From contig JAIWZP010000018.1 in the NCBI GenBank assembly GCA_025201375.1, forward strand, positions 310,001 through 374,000: a DNA stretch of 64,000 nucleotides, given 5' to 3'. How positions within the stretch are numbered: the first letter of the stretch is position 1; every line of letters starts with the position of its first letter. The position numbers were made by a program, and so were the translations under genes. Source of the stretch: Gongronella butleri (Eukaryota; Mucoromycota; Mucoromycetes; Mucorales; Cunninghamellaceae). The notes beneath the pieces were generated by a model. That model was not told where the DNA came from. It did not search any database and saw only the letters and a program-made list of their open reading frames with translations. This document shows positions 1 to 11,732 of the stretch, piece by piece.

Positions 1-1
1 A

Positions 2-28
<27 letters not shown>
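1..28. repeat. poly(A) tract at window edge
   Basis: An uninterrupted A run opens the window and leads straight into the short tandem repeats that follow. Long A/T homopolymers are common throughout this sequence, so by itself it says little. It could be the tail of a retroelement lying outside the window. Confidence 0.8.
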
Positions 29-32
<4 letters not shown>

Positions 33-275
33 GAACAACGTCGTAGTGAAGAAGACCGTGCAAACAACGTTTTGTAAAAAATCGAACGAACATTGTAGAG
101 ACTTCGCGAACAACGTTTGTAAAAAAAAATTGAACAAACGTTGTAAGGACTTCGCGAACACCGTTCGTAAAAAATTGAACGAACGTATAATAATATCATA
201 GCGAAAACTTAGCGAACAACGTTCGTAAAAAATTGAACGAATGTGGTGAAGACTTCGCGAACAACGCGGACGTTC
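29..275. repeat. imperfect short tandem repeats
   Basis: The block repeats the phrases ACTTCGCGAACAACG, CGTTCGTAAAAAATTGAACG and close variants at least four times, at irregular spacing of about 40-60 bp. Units differ by substitutions and small indels. No open reading frame is preserved. The repeats include inverted halves (GAACGTT and AACGTTC), so the array can form small hairpins. No relation to any gene here was seen. Confidence 0.75.
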
Positions 276-302
276 GTAGTATGATACTGTGTCTTTAGGG
301 AT

Positions 303-1115
303 CGTTTTGACTCTTATTTGGCCTTGATTTTATGCAAAATGCAATTAATCAGGACTGAGTGATCCGATCTCTGGAAAAACTTGGAATCATCAAAGTTTTG
401 GATCAAGTATCCACTTGCCTAAATTTGACGCCAGATGGTCAAACTCATCGGGAGTAACGCGTAAATTATTGATTTGCGCTGGGTTTTCACTAGCGAACAC
501 GAATCTCGAGCTTTCTCGCGACTGAGCGATCCGATTCGCGAAAAAACGTAACGACACTGATGAATTGGGTCTACCATCAGTTGGTCCAAATTTGGGACTT
601 ACTAGATGAGCGAGTTTTTAAGAAAGCGCCAGTTTCACAGGCGTAAATGGGGTACAATCTGCAGCATTTTGTCTCGTACTGCGGCAACAGCTGATCGCCC
701 CGGCACGTGACTGACCTCAAATGAATCGGTGGTCAAACGCGGTAAAAGCGCTTGTGGTTTGGGGATATCGCTTCACGTTTTCGGCTAATTAGCATTGAGA
801 GGTTGTTTGGATTCTGGTTTGGCCCTAATTTTATGAAAAATGAATGTTCTCAGGACTGAGTGATCCGATTTGGGAAAAAACTTCTTGACATCGCCCGCTT
901 TTTGTATTCAGCATCCTGTAGCTCAAACATAGGGCCTGATGAACAAGATCCGGAGGACACTATCAGCAAAAAGTGGATAAATAAGGGGTTGTCCATTTTG
1001 GCAGCGTACGCGACAGCCGCCGTATCGACGCGCAAGTCACCTCAAATGAATCTGTGAAGAAAGACGACAAAAGCGCTTGCGTTTTGGAGACATTGCATTG
1101 AGATCACGGCGAGTT
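303..1115. repeat. degenerate direct duplication
   Basis: Two related blocks lie side by side. The phrase GGACTGAGTGATCCGAT occurs near 350 and 852, with a variant near 521. The phrase CACCTCAAATGAATC or CTGACCTCAAATGAATC, followed by AAAGCGCTTG, occurs near 711-750 and 1037-1072. The second block is shorter, consistent with loss of about 170 bp between the two GAGTGATCC copies of the first. There is no coding signal. Confidence 0.6.
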
Positions 1116-1189
1116 GGTGTGCAAATACTCTGAAAACTCGCATTTTCATCCGGTTTGGATTTTTACTACGTACACACAAATGCAGTAAT

Positions 1190-4030
1190 AAAGCGTTTGA
1201 TCTGTCCATCTTCGATCACAGTAGGCAGAAACTGAAGCGCGCTCTGCTGTCATTGCGATACTTATTGAAGTATTGCGCTACACGGCACGGAAAAAACGTA
1301 CCGCACACATAATACATTTACCGTATCTTTTAAACACCAAAAGTGTGTTTTCAAACTTTACCGGCCTGCTGTGCCTCCAGAAATTTTTTTGCAGCCTACT
1401 GCCCTACTCTCCCGCCAATGAAACAAGCGTCACGGCGTAAACTGTAACCCAGAGTTCAAAACGGACCCGCTCCATTTTTTTGGACTCGAAAATGCCAACA
1501 AAATGTCCTACATGTACAGTACTATTTTGCATTCATCTGTCCATCTGCATGATTGACCACGCTCAAAACTTGCCGCATCGAGTTCAGCGCAAAAATTGCA
1601 ACAAAAAAGCTTAAAAAACCCCCAAAGCGCTACGACCACTTTTGAAAAATTCAGGGGTCACTCAGGGGTCACACATTTCAATCTCAGAAAATGCCAAATT
1701 TGGGTAAATTCCAACTCCGAGGGATCAATGCATCCCAAACAGGTGACTCCGACGATCTATCTGTTACTGTACTGTATTACAGTAGCAGACAAAATGGCAG
1801 CTCGTCCCAACTTTTAGAAAAAGGCCCAAAGAGTGACGCATGAACGGCGATCAACCGAGAAAAGTGCCTACTTTAGGCAAGATTTTTTTGCAAAAATTTA
1901 ATGTTTGACACTTCCAAATTAAATGCGTGGATTGCATGGAATTTTTATTTTTTTGTATTTTTTTTATTTTTTTATTTGCACATTTTTATGCGCTGAGTGG
2001 GCTGCAGGCTGGTGAAATGATGATCGATGCAAAAAGTTAAAAGCAAGCTAGCGCATTGATAGACTGTCATCCCATTAGGTTCTTTGCCCCTGTTTGTTAG
2101 TAGCTTAGTACTGTAAAACTGGAATAAAAATCATAGGTTTACTACTAGAGCGATGTCGAGAAAATCGCGATCTAAACTTCTGATGAAAAAGTGAATTTTC
2201 TCTGTGAGTTTTAGACATCCATCGATGAAACTTGTCTCATTCGATAGAGATGCAAGAGATGCCTTTGACATGTTAAAAGCGCCATACTGTACGTTGTCTA
2301 ATCCGCTGCCGCAAACATCGAGATCGAAAATTTTTGAAATGTTTGAACGGCTTTCACAAGCGTATCATACAAAGTTCACGCATCGGGTAAACAAACAATA
2401 ATCTGAAAATGACATGCGAGCGTGTCGCTCTCAATTGGTGGCAGTTTCATCCCGATCCACAAAATATTTCGAGAGCCACTGCTGAATTTGTGAAAATATC
2501 GATATTTTGGATTCATCTGCACAACGACTCAATGGACCTCTAGCTTTCAATATCATGTTGGAAAAAACGCGATGAAATGGGCTAATGAAACAACGGTTTT
2601 GGAGGCGATCCGCTCACGGTTTGCGGTGTTTAGGATTGCGTTTGTGAAAATCTGAATTTGTTTCTACAGTATTAATCACTACAAGCGTCTGATTGATCTC
2701 TAGCTAAATTCCAAGACTTTTTTAAAATGAGACGGGCCGAAATAGTTTGTGGCAAAGCTTTAGGATGATTTATTTATGATTTGCAGTGGTCAGTAATAGG
2801 ATTTGTAAGAAATTGTGAAAATGGTGCATATCTCGACAACAGACCGATTGCCTTTTAATTTTTAATAATTATTTTTATGTATCATACAGTAAAGAGAAGC
2901 ATTGAAACATCCAAGCAGTTAGTTTGGCGGTGATAGAAAGCACGATCTTGCAGCGAAATAATTTTTTTAAAAAACGTGCTACAGCCAAATAAATATTCAG
3001 CAATGTCGCTTTTGTCGCCAAACCAGCCGATTGAAATTGGGATTTATTTTAATTTTTTTCTGAAAAGAGAGGAGCCAAATCTTATACGTGGCAAAGCTTC
3101 GTGGCTCTGCAAGGAGTCCTGGTGGCGAAATGATTTTTTCAAATTATTGAAAAAAAGGTTGGTCTTGTCAAAATCCATCTGGAGGGTCCCCCGCTTTGAG
3201 AGGCTCAGGCCCAAACAGATTTCTCAAATCCGTTTGGCAACCTACACGCTGGTGATCTGAGAGTCATGTCACTGGATACCGGTACGTGGAATCACTTGAT
3301 GGAGTGGCACGTCGAATTTGAAACTTGCGATTTTTGCAAGGGGTACAGTCGACAATTTTCAACTTTTCAAGCAATAAAATCTAGAATGCTGAATCATCAC
3401 ATCAATCATACCCGGCTGATTGGTCTCCTCTATCTAAACAAATCTGCAATAAAAATTGGGGGTTGACTTGACGGATCGCGAGGAAAAAGCAATCAAACTC
3501 AAACTTTACACTAGAAACTTGAATTTCTTGCCCATTTTAGGTCGCACGCCGGTAAAACTGATCTCATTGACAGAGAATCAAATTCTGCATTTTTCCTCAC
3601 AGCGAGTGTTCTGTGGGTTGCCTTGTTCGTTACCAAGAAAATTGGGATTAAAATGTTAAATCTTGCGTAGCCAAGCGTACAAAGGTTACGCATCGGCTTT
3701 GCAAGGCTAAGATAAAATGACCCTTGCGTCCCGTTCCACTTGTATCATAAGTACTTTCCAGCATGAACGAATAACAATTTAGCGTGCCAGGGCCAAAATT
3801 GTGATTTTCTGGAGAAGTATCGATTTTCTCGCCAATGGGCCCGATTAACCCCCGGTTTTTACTTTGTTTTCCAGAAGCAAAATGCACAAATGACAATAAT
3901 TCTCATGGTCGGGCGGGCACGTGATACTGTAGCAAGCAGTGTTGACTTTCATAATGGTGATTTTCTAGCGATTTTTCAAGAGAGTCAGTCGGCGTTGTCC
4001 GAGCAGTAAAGTTTGTTGTCACGAACCCGG
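1190..4030. repeat. long dispersed repeat R, copy A
   Basis: This noncoding block matches two other places, 27150-28340 (first part only) and 48130-53760 (whole length, interrupted). Shared landmarks in order are GTGCCTCCAGAA, CAGCGCAAAA followed by AAAAAAGCTTAAA, GCTACGACCACTTTTGAAAA, CAGGGGTCACACATTT, ATCAATGCATCCCAAACAGG, TGAAAAGAGAGG, GGGGGTTGACTTGACGGATC and CACAAATGACAATAAT. The copies are well diverged, with many substitutions and indels, and no ORF is conserved, so this is an old noncoding repeat. Copy A has no inserted element at 2980-2981 or 1397-1398, whereas copy C does, so copy A preserves empty sites. Confidence 0.7.
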
Positions 4031-4125
4031 ACTTCAAGACGCGTTCCAGTCGCGTAGCTCGGGTGCAAAGTACAGTATGATAAATTTTAACATCGTAGAA
4101 TGCTCACCGAAAAGCAATCAGACTC

Positions 4126-4158
<33 letters not shown>

Positions 4159-4531
4159 GTCATTGGCTTCATTTTGGTCACCCACTTTATCATTTTTTGG
4201 ATCGAGGACTTGCTACGACTGAAACGACGACCTCGCACTGACCTCGTTTTATCTGAATGCAGTTGGTAGCAGAGCCAACAATTCGACCCTGTCACGATTT
4301 CTCAGCAAGCAGACAATCCATTCTTGCGAAAATGTGTAAAATAGGGTGTTTCCACGTTACGTACAGCGTGTGCCACCGCAGCAGGCCGTATTTTCATGCA
4401 AAAAGTGGATAAGCGCATCGTTACACACCACGCACGCGCCACACCCAAAATAAAATTGGCGCGGATTGGCAACTTTTTTTTTCTTTGTTCTTTCTTTATT
4501 TTCTTTTTCTTGATTGTCATACCACCCTTCC

Positions 4532-7500
4532 ATGGTAGTCGACGATGCGACGCGAGTGAGGAATCTTGTTGCATCCTTGCCTGAAGCGTCGTGGCATGAG
4601 GACGACGGTGCTCGCGATTTTGAGAGCGATGTAACGACAGAATCGAGCGACGATTACGACGACGAGGCTGTGGCGCTCGAGTACGCCAAGATTATCAGTG
4701 AACAGGATGAGGACCCTGCGTATCGCACGAGCAAGCTGCTCTATGTCGAGGGTCTGGCGGCGACGACAGCCAAGGACGTGATATTCAGCTACTTTTCAAA
4801 ATATGGCATTGTGCGCAGTGTCGAGATCAATGCAGTCGAATCTGGGCGCCCGCGCTCGGCCTGGGTCTGCTTTGCGTAAGAAGCCATCGTTTCTCCGCCC
4901 ACACGTCACGACTGACGCGCTCTTTCTCACCTCTTTTTCTTTTCTCTCTGTCTCTCTTTTTCTTTTTTTTGTTTTTTTCGCAGAGTGAAACCCTTTTCTC
5001 CAAAATTTTGTGAATCGGTGGTGCTTGATGGCGTGCCTGTGGATGCGACTTTTTGGTTTGACGATGGCCATGTGGACGAGGACGCGTCTGTGTCAGCAGA
5101 TGAAGCGAATGCGCAGCTTGTATGCGGTCCGACGGGTTTGTCGATTGGCACGATGCTCAACAGCAAGCAATTCCTCGAGGGATGGCGCGTCGAGAACGAC
5201 AGTCTTTGTTTCAAGATGGACACGGCACACTGCATGTTTGTCATTGAGTTTGATGTGGCCGACGACGACAAGAACGACATGGCGACGACGCGATACCGAA
5301 TCGACTTTTTCTGGACGACACTGCTGCATGAAATTGACGTGGAGCGCGATCTTGGGATGCAGCAGCTACCTGTTGCGCATTTGACGTTTGTGTTGCGGCA
5401 CGCGCCGCGGTATTGGAAGCAAGCGTGGTCTTCGTCCGAGGAAGAGACGACGCCGTCGCCTTTTTGGCAGCGGATCACGTTCATTGACAGGCCTGTTGAC
5501 CCCACCGTGTCATTGGATGTGGCTGTCGGTGCGCCGGATCTCGGATTGTGGACGGATTTGCGGGTATCGTTTATGCCGACAGGCGATGCAGCTCATGACG
5601 CGTCTTTTGAGCAATTTACGAGGGTTGCGATGCAATTCGGCTTGATGGGGCTTCAAGACGAAGCACATTCACGCAAAGGGCCGCGTGTGGAAGTTGTCCA
5701 TCTCGTGGAAGAGTACGGCGTGCACCACCATGCCAGCCTGTACCAGCTTCCGTTTGTTGTGTGGTACAGCCTTGAGGCCGCCATCAGTCATCGTTGTTTC
5801 AACAAGTACACGTTGAATACCGCGTTCTACACGGCCCTTGGCGCGCTTGCCCTAGATCCACCAGACCTTTGTGCCATGCTGAATCACGTGGTCGTGAGCC
5901 ATGCGCATTACAAGCACCAAACGACGCGATTTGTCCCGTCAAACGACGAATCGAGTCGGATGGAGGATGAACATCCGATGGCGCTGCTGCGAGCGGCATG
6001 GAATCACGTCAAAGGCACCATGACCACCGTTTCAGTTACCATTGACGACGAAAACGACGGGTTTTACTTGGTTCACTCTGTGCTGGTGACGCCAACGTCG
6101 CTAGTTGTGGAATTACCTCGGTTGGAGCAGGTCAATCGCGTGATGCGCGCATTTCCGCATCATGCAGACCGGTTTCTACGCGTGCGCTTTGTTGAAGAGA
6201 ATTGGCAGCCATTGGACCCGGTGACGGTGACGCGCTACAAGATGGCATTCCACCAGGACGGCGTGCCCAATCGCGTATTCCAGGTGTTGACGCATGGCCT
6301 CCGTGTTGCTGGCCGCCACTATGAGTTTCTCGCCTTTGATACCGCCGGCTTGGACTCGCATACCTGCTGGTTCTTTGCCATTGGCCAAGATTGCTCTGCA
6401 AAGATTATCCGTGACGCCCTCATTGGCGATTCGTTTAACCAGCTGGGCTCCCTCAGCGACTATGTGACCGCCATGGACGCACTTCTCGCTTCTCATTTGC
6501 CCATTGGCCTCGAAACAAATCATACGTCCTTGGGTACCATCAACGATAACAACAGCGACACCAATGCGATGCCTTTTACTCCAACGTCGACATCATCACC
6601 CTCCAAATCATCATCCAACACCAACAACAACAACTACACGACCAAAGGCGGAAAGAAAAAGGGCAAAAAGCAAAAACAGCAGCGCAAGACCCTTTCTCTA
6701 GCAGAACTGAACGATGCATTGGAGAATCCGCAGCAAATCGTCAACCCATTAACGCTGCCGGCCAAGGGTGCACCGTGGATGCCGCCCTTTATCAGCTGGT
6801 TGGACACGTACTTGGGCTATTCCGACCTTGAATGGCCAACGAGTGGCAAAATGGCGCTGTCGCTGAGCACAGATGTGCAAAAGACGTTGGCGATGGATCG
6901 TCCGCCGAGCGCGATGCTGGTCAGTGTGCGTGGCACGGTAGGCGTGGTGGGTCGATCAACCTTTGTCGATGGCAAGCGCGTCAAGGTACAATTCCGGCCA
7001 TGGCAGTATCATTTCTCGCCGCCCAATGATTTTATGGGGTTGATCAACCAATTGCAAGTGCATGCCGTGTCGTCGTACGAACCCGCGGTACTTGACTGGT
7101 CTCTGATTGCGGTGCTCAGCACCATCACCATTGCCAATCACCATTTTCTCAGCAAAGTGCAGCAGAATGTGGCTGTTTTGCAGAGCATGGTGCGCAACCC
7201 GACCATTGCCGTCGAATATCTCAAGACGTTTTCCAATGGACATGGCACCGTCCAGAGCATGCGCCGAATGGTCGATGCTGGCTTTTTGACGCGCGGCGAT
7301 CGCTTTTTGATTGATCGCTTGACGGCTTTTCAATACCATTGGACGCTCGGCATGAAATTCCGCGGCGCCATTCCTATCCCCAAAGGTGCCAGCCTCATGG
7401 TCATCATGGACGACACAAACACACTCGCCGAAAACCAAGTCTTTTGCCAAATCTCGGATTTAAAGCTAGGTTTGCGTTCAAAAACACAGATCCTCAAAGG

Positions 7501-9010
7501 TCCCGTTCTCGTCGCACGTCACAAGCCCACCATGCACTCGGGCGACATTCGCGTCCTGGATGCCGTCGACGCTCCCCAGCTGAGACAATGGCACGACGTC
7601 ATTGTCGTGTCTGGCCGCCAAAATACCCCCGTCCCGCGCCTGCATGCTAATGGCCGCATCGATGGCCAGCGCTTCATGTAAAGAAAAAAAAAAAGAAAGA
7701 AAAACGAGGTTTGCAAAAAAAGCTCATTTATTCTTGTTTTTTTTTTTTTTTTTTAGGATCATCTGGGACCCACACTTGCTTCCATCCAATTACAATACCA
7801 ATCCTATCAACGACCGGTCCGCTACATCTTCCATGTCACAGCCCATGACGGCCAGCCGAGCCGCCAAGCTCTTTGTCCACCATGTCAACAATGACCATCG
7901 ACGCTTCATGATGGATCAATTCCTCACCAATGCCGACCAAGCCAAGGGAGGCACCTCGGATGGTCGATGCGTGCAATTGGCACTCCAGCAGAGCGATGTT
8001 GAGAGTAATTCGTCATTTTTTATGTCTTTTTTCTCTTTTTTTCATCTCATCTCTTTATTTTTTCGTTAGACTTTGCGCATTGCCCGTGCGAGGTGACGAT
8101 GGATCCCAAGGAAGAGCTGATTGATTACCCGAATTTCCTGTTCAAGCGCGAGTCGAGGGTGTACCGATCGCGCAATGTGTCTGGGTTGATTGCCAACCTG
8201 ATTCCCAACATGCCGTACGACAATTATTACGGTCCGACCGTGTCTGGCGCAATGCCATACGACCCGCGTTTGAAATTGGCAGGCATGGCCCCGTATGTGT
8301 ATCGTGCGCGCGGGATCAAGGCCGCCTATGACGCGCAGGTGGATGCGCTGATGACACAATACGGCATTTGCACCGAGGCCGAGCTTATTTCGGGCTTTGT
8401 CATTTGCCAGCGCCAATACCAGCAACAAATACCTTTCCAGCCACATGGCCACACCGATCCCTTGTTTTTACCCGACGACTTGCACGCCCACATGATGCGC
8501 GCCGTCACAGCCTTGCGCCTCAAGTACCGACGCATCTTTGATGATGAATTCGACGCAGACCGCCGCGCAAACACGACCAAAGACGGCGCAGATGCGTCGT
8601 CGGAGCCGCCCACGTCCTGGAATGCTGCCAAACGCGTGGAAAAAGAGCGCAAAGCGGCCGCTTGGTATTATGTGACGTATCATCCATCCGAAATCCAACA
8701 CACCATGCGTGGTGGCAGCAATCGCAAGCGTTTCCTCAGCTTCCCATGGGTCGTCGACGAAATTTTGTGCGAAATTGCCGTGCGCCAGCACAACGCATCC
8801 GACGTCTCTGCCCTGGACCCGGTGCTCATTGGGGAAAATGACAAAGCAACCGCAGACGATGACGACGACGTCCATGTTGTCCAGTCGTCACGCTCGACAA
8901 AGCCCCGTCGCCGCAATCGCCCATCAACAGACACCCAACAAGACGTTGCCCCCATCCCTATCATCAACATCAAGCTCAGCGACATCACACGTGGTGCACG
9001 CACGTCCTAG
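4532..9010 (+). CDS. RNA-dependent RNA polymerase-like protein with altered catalytic loop
   Basis: Cellular RdRPs of this family copy RNA into double-stranded RNA for RNA interference. Exons are 4532-4875, 4984-7677, 7757-8004 and 8070-9010 (1408 aa, frame kept). The first ATG in frame is at 4532. Residues about 66-118 resemble an RRM. A low-complexity Ser/Asn and Lys/Gln-rich linker lies near 690-725. The C-terminal half follows the family: YLKTFSNGHG, FRGAIPIPKGASLM, LKGPVLVARHKP then HSGDIRVLDAV, and after the loop IIWDPHLLP. Further on are YPNFLFK and FPWVVDEILCEI. The catalytic loop, normally DLDGD, reads RIDGQ at residues 1006-1010, so two of the three metal-binding Asp are gone. The TAA visible at 7679 lies inside intron 3. 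Family assignment is firm. Polymerase activity is doubtful; a structural or regulatory RNAi role is inference. Confidence 0.93.
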
Positions 9011-9257
9011 CTTTTTTTTTTTTTTGGTCATTTTAAAAATAAAATAATGTCATTGACCACCTTGTCGGAGTATAAAATACTCGTTTTCATTGTTTTTTTT
9101 TTGACGCGACGCGTTGGTTGCCATTGACGCCTAAAAGTAGCGGGATTTAAAGAACCGTCAGGAGCAGCGTGCGTTCCACTTTTGCTCTTTTTTCACGCCT
9201 TTTCACTCTTTTTTTCGTGTTTTTCGTTCATTTACTCGTCCCCTTGACACTTTTTCT

Positions 9258-11433
9258 ATGCCGCCTGACGAGTTTAGTAAGTTTGAATTTGGCTCATACG
9301 ATATTTGCGTGAGTTTGTGACTGATCTCGCACCTTTTTCTATAGTCATCACTCCTGGATCGATATGGAATGACTTGCTTCCGGTGCCAAAGTACAAAAGT
9401 GGCCTCAAAACCACCGTTTTCAGGGATAATCCTCTCATGACAAAATGTCAAAATGACGCTTTCGACGACACCAAAAGATTTTCTGACGACCAAAGCGCGG
9501 CATTGCTCGATCAATTCCGTGTGCCGCTGCAAGGGGCAGCGGTCAAGCCGGGAACGGTGGCGCCCCTGGATCCATTGGACGCCGAGCCGAAGGAACTCTC
9601 TGCCGAGCAGCAGCGCGTGCTGCATCGCGCCGTCCATCTCGGGGAAAACATCTTTTATACGGGGTCTGCGGGTAAAAAAAAAAAAAAAAAGAGCATCCCT
9701 GTCAAATTTACGTGGCACGGGATTGCTAACGTGTGCATTTCCGCCCATCTAGGCACCGGTAAATCTTTGTTGCTGCGCGAAATCATCCAAAAGATGCGCA
9801 TCAAGCACAATCAACGCGGTCAACACGATCAATTCGTTGCTGTCACTGCCTCCACAGGCATGGCCGCTTACAACATTGGTGGAACCACCATCCACAGGTA
9901 AAACAAAGCATAGAGAGAGCGACCAATGAGCTCATCTTGTTCTCATTTCTCACTTTTTTTTTTTTTTTTTTTACCTATTGCAGCTTTGCCGGTGTGGGCA
10001 CGGGCACGCAAACGGCAGAAAAATACATGAAGCTGCTCCCGAATGACAAGAGATTGATCTGGCGAAAAACGCGCGTGCTTATTATTGACGAGGGTAGGCG
10101 ATGAGCGCTGACGCGACGCGATGAAAAGGGACAGTGTCGTTGACCTGGTATTCTTTTATTAGTCTCCATGATCAGCGGTCAGCTTTTTGATCTGCTGGAG
10201 AGTTTGGCGCGCTTGTTACGACACAACGACGCGCCTTTTGGCGGCATCCAGGTAAAAGGGTGTGGCACTTTGGCACCATTGGGATCGAACTCACGACTTT
10301 TACATGACTTTAGGTGATTGCCACGGGCGATTTTCTGCAACTTCCGCCCATCGGTGCCAATTGCGCCTTTGCATTTGAGGCCAAGAGCTGGAAACAGACG
10401 TTTGGCAACAATTGCATTGAGCTGAAGCATGTGTTTCGGCAGAGCGACCCTGGTAAACAAGGAAAAATGAAAGAAAATGCCCATCATTCATGCGCGTTGT
10501 TTATTTTTTTTTGTAGAATTTATCAAAATCTTGAATCAGATGCGCGTGGGCAGGCTGTCTGCCGAATCGATCTCAAAATTAAAACAGTGTATGGGTCGCA
10601 AGAACCTCAGTCGACACGCACCCTTTTTGTAAGAACAATTATTTTTTAGAAAAAAAAAAAGCATGGCTGATGTCTTCTTTTAGGTATCCCTTGAAAGAGC
10701 AAGTTTCCAAGATGAACAATATGGCCCTGGAGGCAACCGAGAAGCAGTTCAATCAAAAGCGGCGAAAATTCCAAGCAAAGAAGCACAATGTCATCAACTT
10801 TGATCGGCTGCCATTCAATGTTCCAGAGACATTGGAGCTCGTCGTTGGCTGTCGCGTGATCCTGCTCAAGAATCTGGCGCCTGGCCTGGTCAATGGCAGC
10901 ATTGGCAATGTCGTGGGCTTTATTGGCACGGCGCCTTACGATGACGAAAAAGTTGCACGACCTGTCTGCTACCTGCCTAACAACAAGGGCGTGCCGCCCA
11001 TTGACCGGTTTGCATCGTGCAAGGCGGATGGCGCGCCGGTCGTCGAGTTCCGTGACGGCAAAAGATACGCGTTTTGCGCCGAGAGGTGGACATTTGAAAC
11101 GCCACGGGGTAAAGAAATCGCCCAAAAAAAGCAAAAAAAAAAACAATGACGACTCAATTAACCCACATTTATTTGTGCCGCGCAGACAACCGACCCGAGG
11201 TGACGCAGATCCCATTGACACTCGCTTGGGCGTTGTCGATCCACAAGAGCCAAGGACAGACACTGGCGGAGGTTTCGGTGGATTTGGCAGGGTCCTTTGC
11301 CGATGGCCAGGCCTACGTGGCCGTGTCGCGCGCCACCAGTCTCGACAAGCTGTGCATCATCAGCTTTGACCAGAAAAAGGTGACTGCCAACCGCAAGGTG
11401 CTCAAGTTTTACGACACACTCAAATCACAATAA
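9258..11433 (+). CDS. PIF1: PIF1-family 5'-3' DNA helicase
   Basis: PIF1 helicases unwind DNA in nuclear and mitochondrial genome maintenance (G-quadruplexes, telomeres, replication). Nine exons: 9258-9276, 9345-9671, 9753-9897, 9984-10093, 10163-10251, 10314-10452, 10517-10628, 10684-11108 and 11186-11433 (537 aa). All junctions are GT-AG and keep frame. Walker A GSAGTGKS (about 112-119) is assembled across the 9671/9753 junction. Walker B is LIIDEVS (about 195-201), followed by TGDFLQLPP (about 234-242). C-terminal helicase motifs are WALSIHKSQGQTL and AYVAVSRATS. The first exon encodes only six residues before a GTAAGT donor, and no clear mitochondrial presequence is seen. It starts 247 bp after the RdRP gene on the same strand. 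Which fungal paralogue (Pif1 or Rrm3 type) cannot be told. Confidence 0.93.
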
Positions 11434-11732
11434 AAAAAAAAAGCAGGACTATTTTTTTTTTAAAACAGAGCTGAGCCCTGTTGTCTATTGGTCAATGCTT
11501 GTCCCTTTTTCTTTAAATTTCCAAATTGGGCAGCGGGATTCCAATGAACTGGCATGATTCTCGGTCGCAGTTCATGCAAATCACGGAAACAAAATTTTTT
11601 TGAAACCATGTCTCACTGACCTTGCTGATCACTCACTCCACTTGACAACAACAAGAAGCCTCCCCACCCTGGCCCGCCTTTTTTGTTTCTTTTTTCATCT
11701 TTTTTTGTTTTGTTTCGGTTGCATAGACGCTA

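Noticed and set aside
7679..7681. Stop codon apparently ending the RdRP just after the catalytic loop
   Set aside because: It lies in a GT-AG intron (7678-7756). Splicing joins RFM to IIWDPHLLP, which is the expected family continuation.
5093..8875. Antisense ORFs of 60-190 codons over the RdRP gene
   Set aside because: They are shadows of the GC-rich coding strand with no family features.
10261..10313. tRNA-like GGGATCGAACTCACG in a PIF1 intron
   Set aside because: The intron is only 62 bp and no cloverleaf stems pair, so it is not a tRNA. No other tRNA or rRNA gene was recognised.
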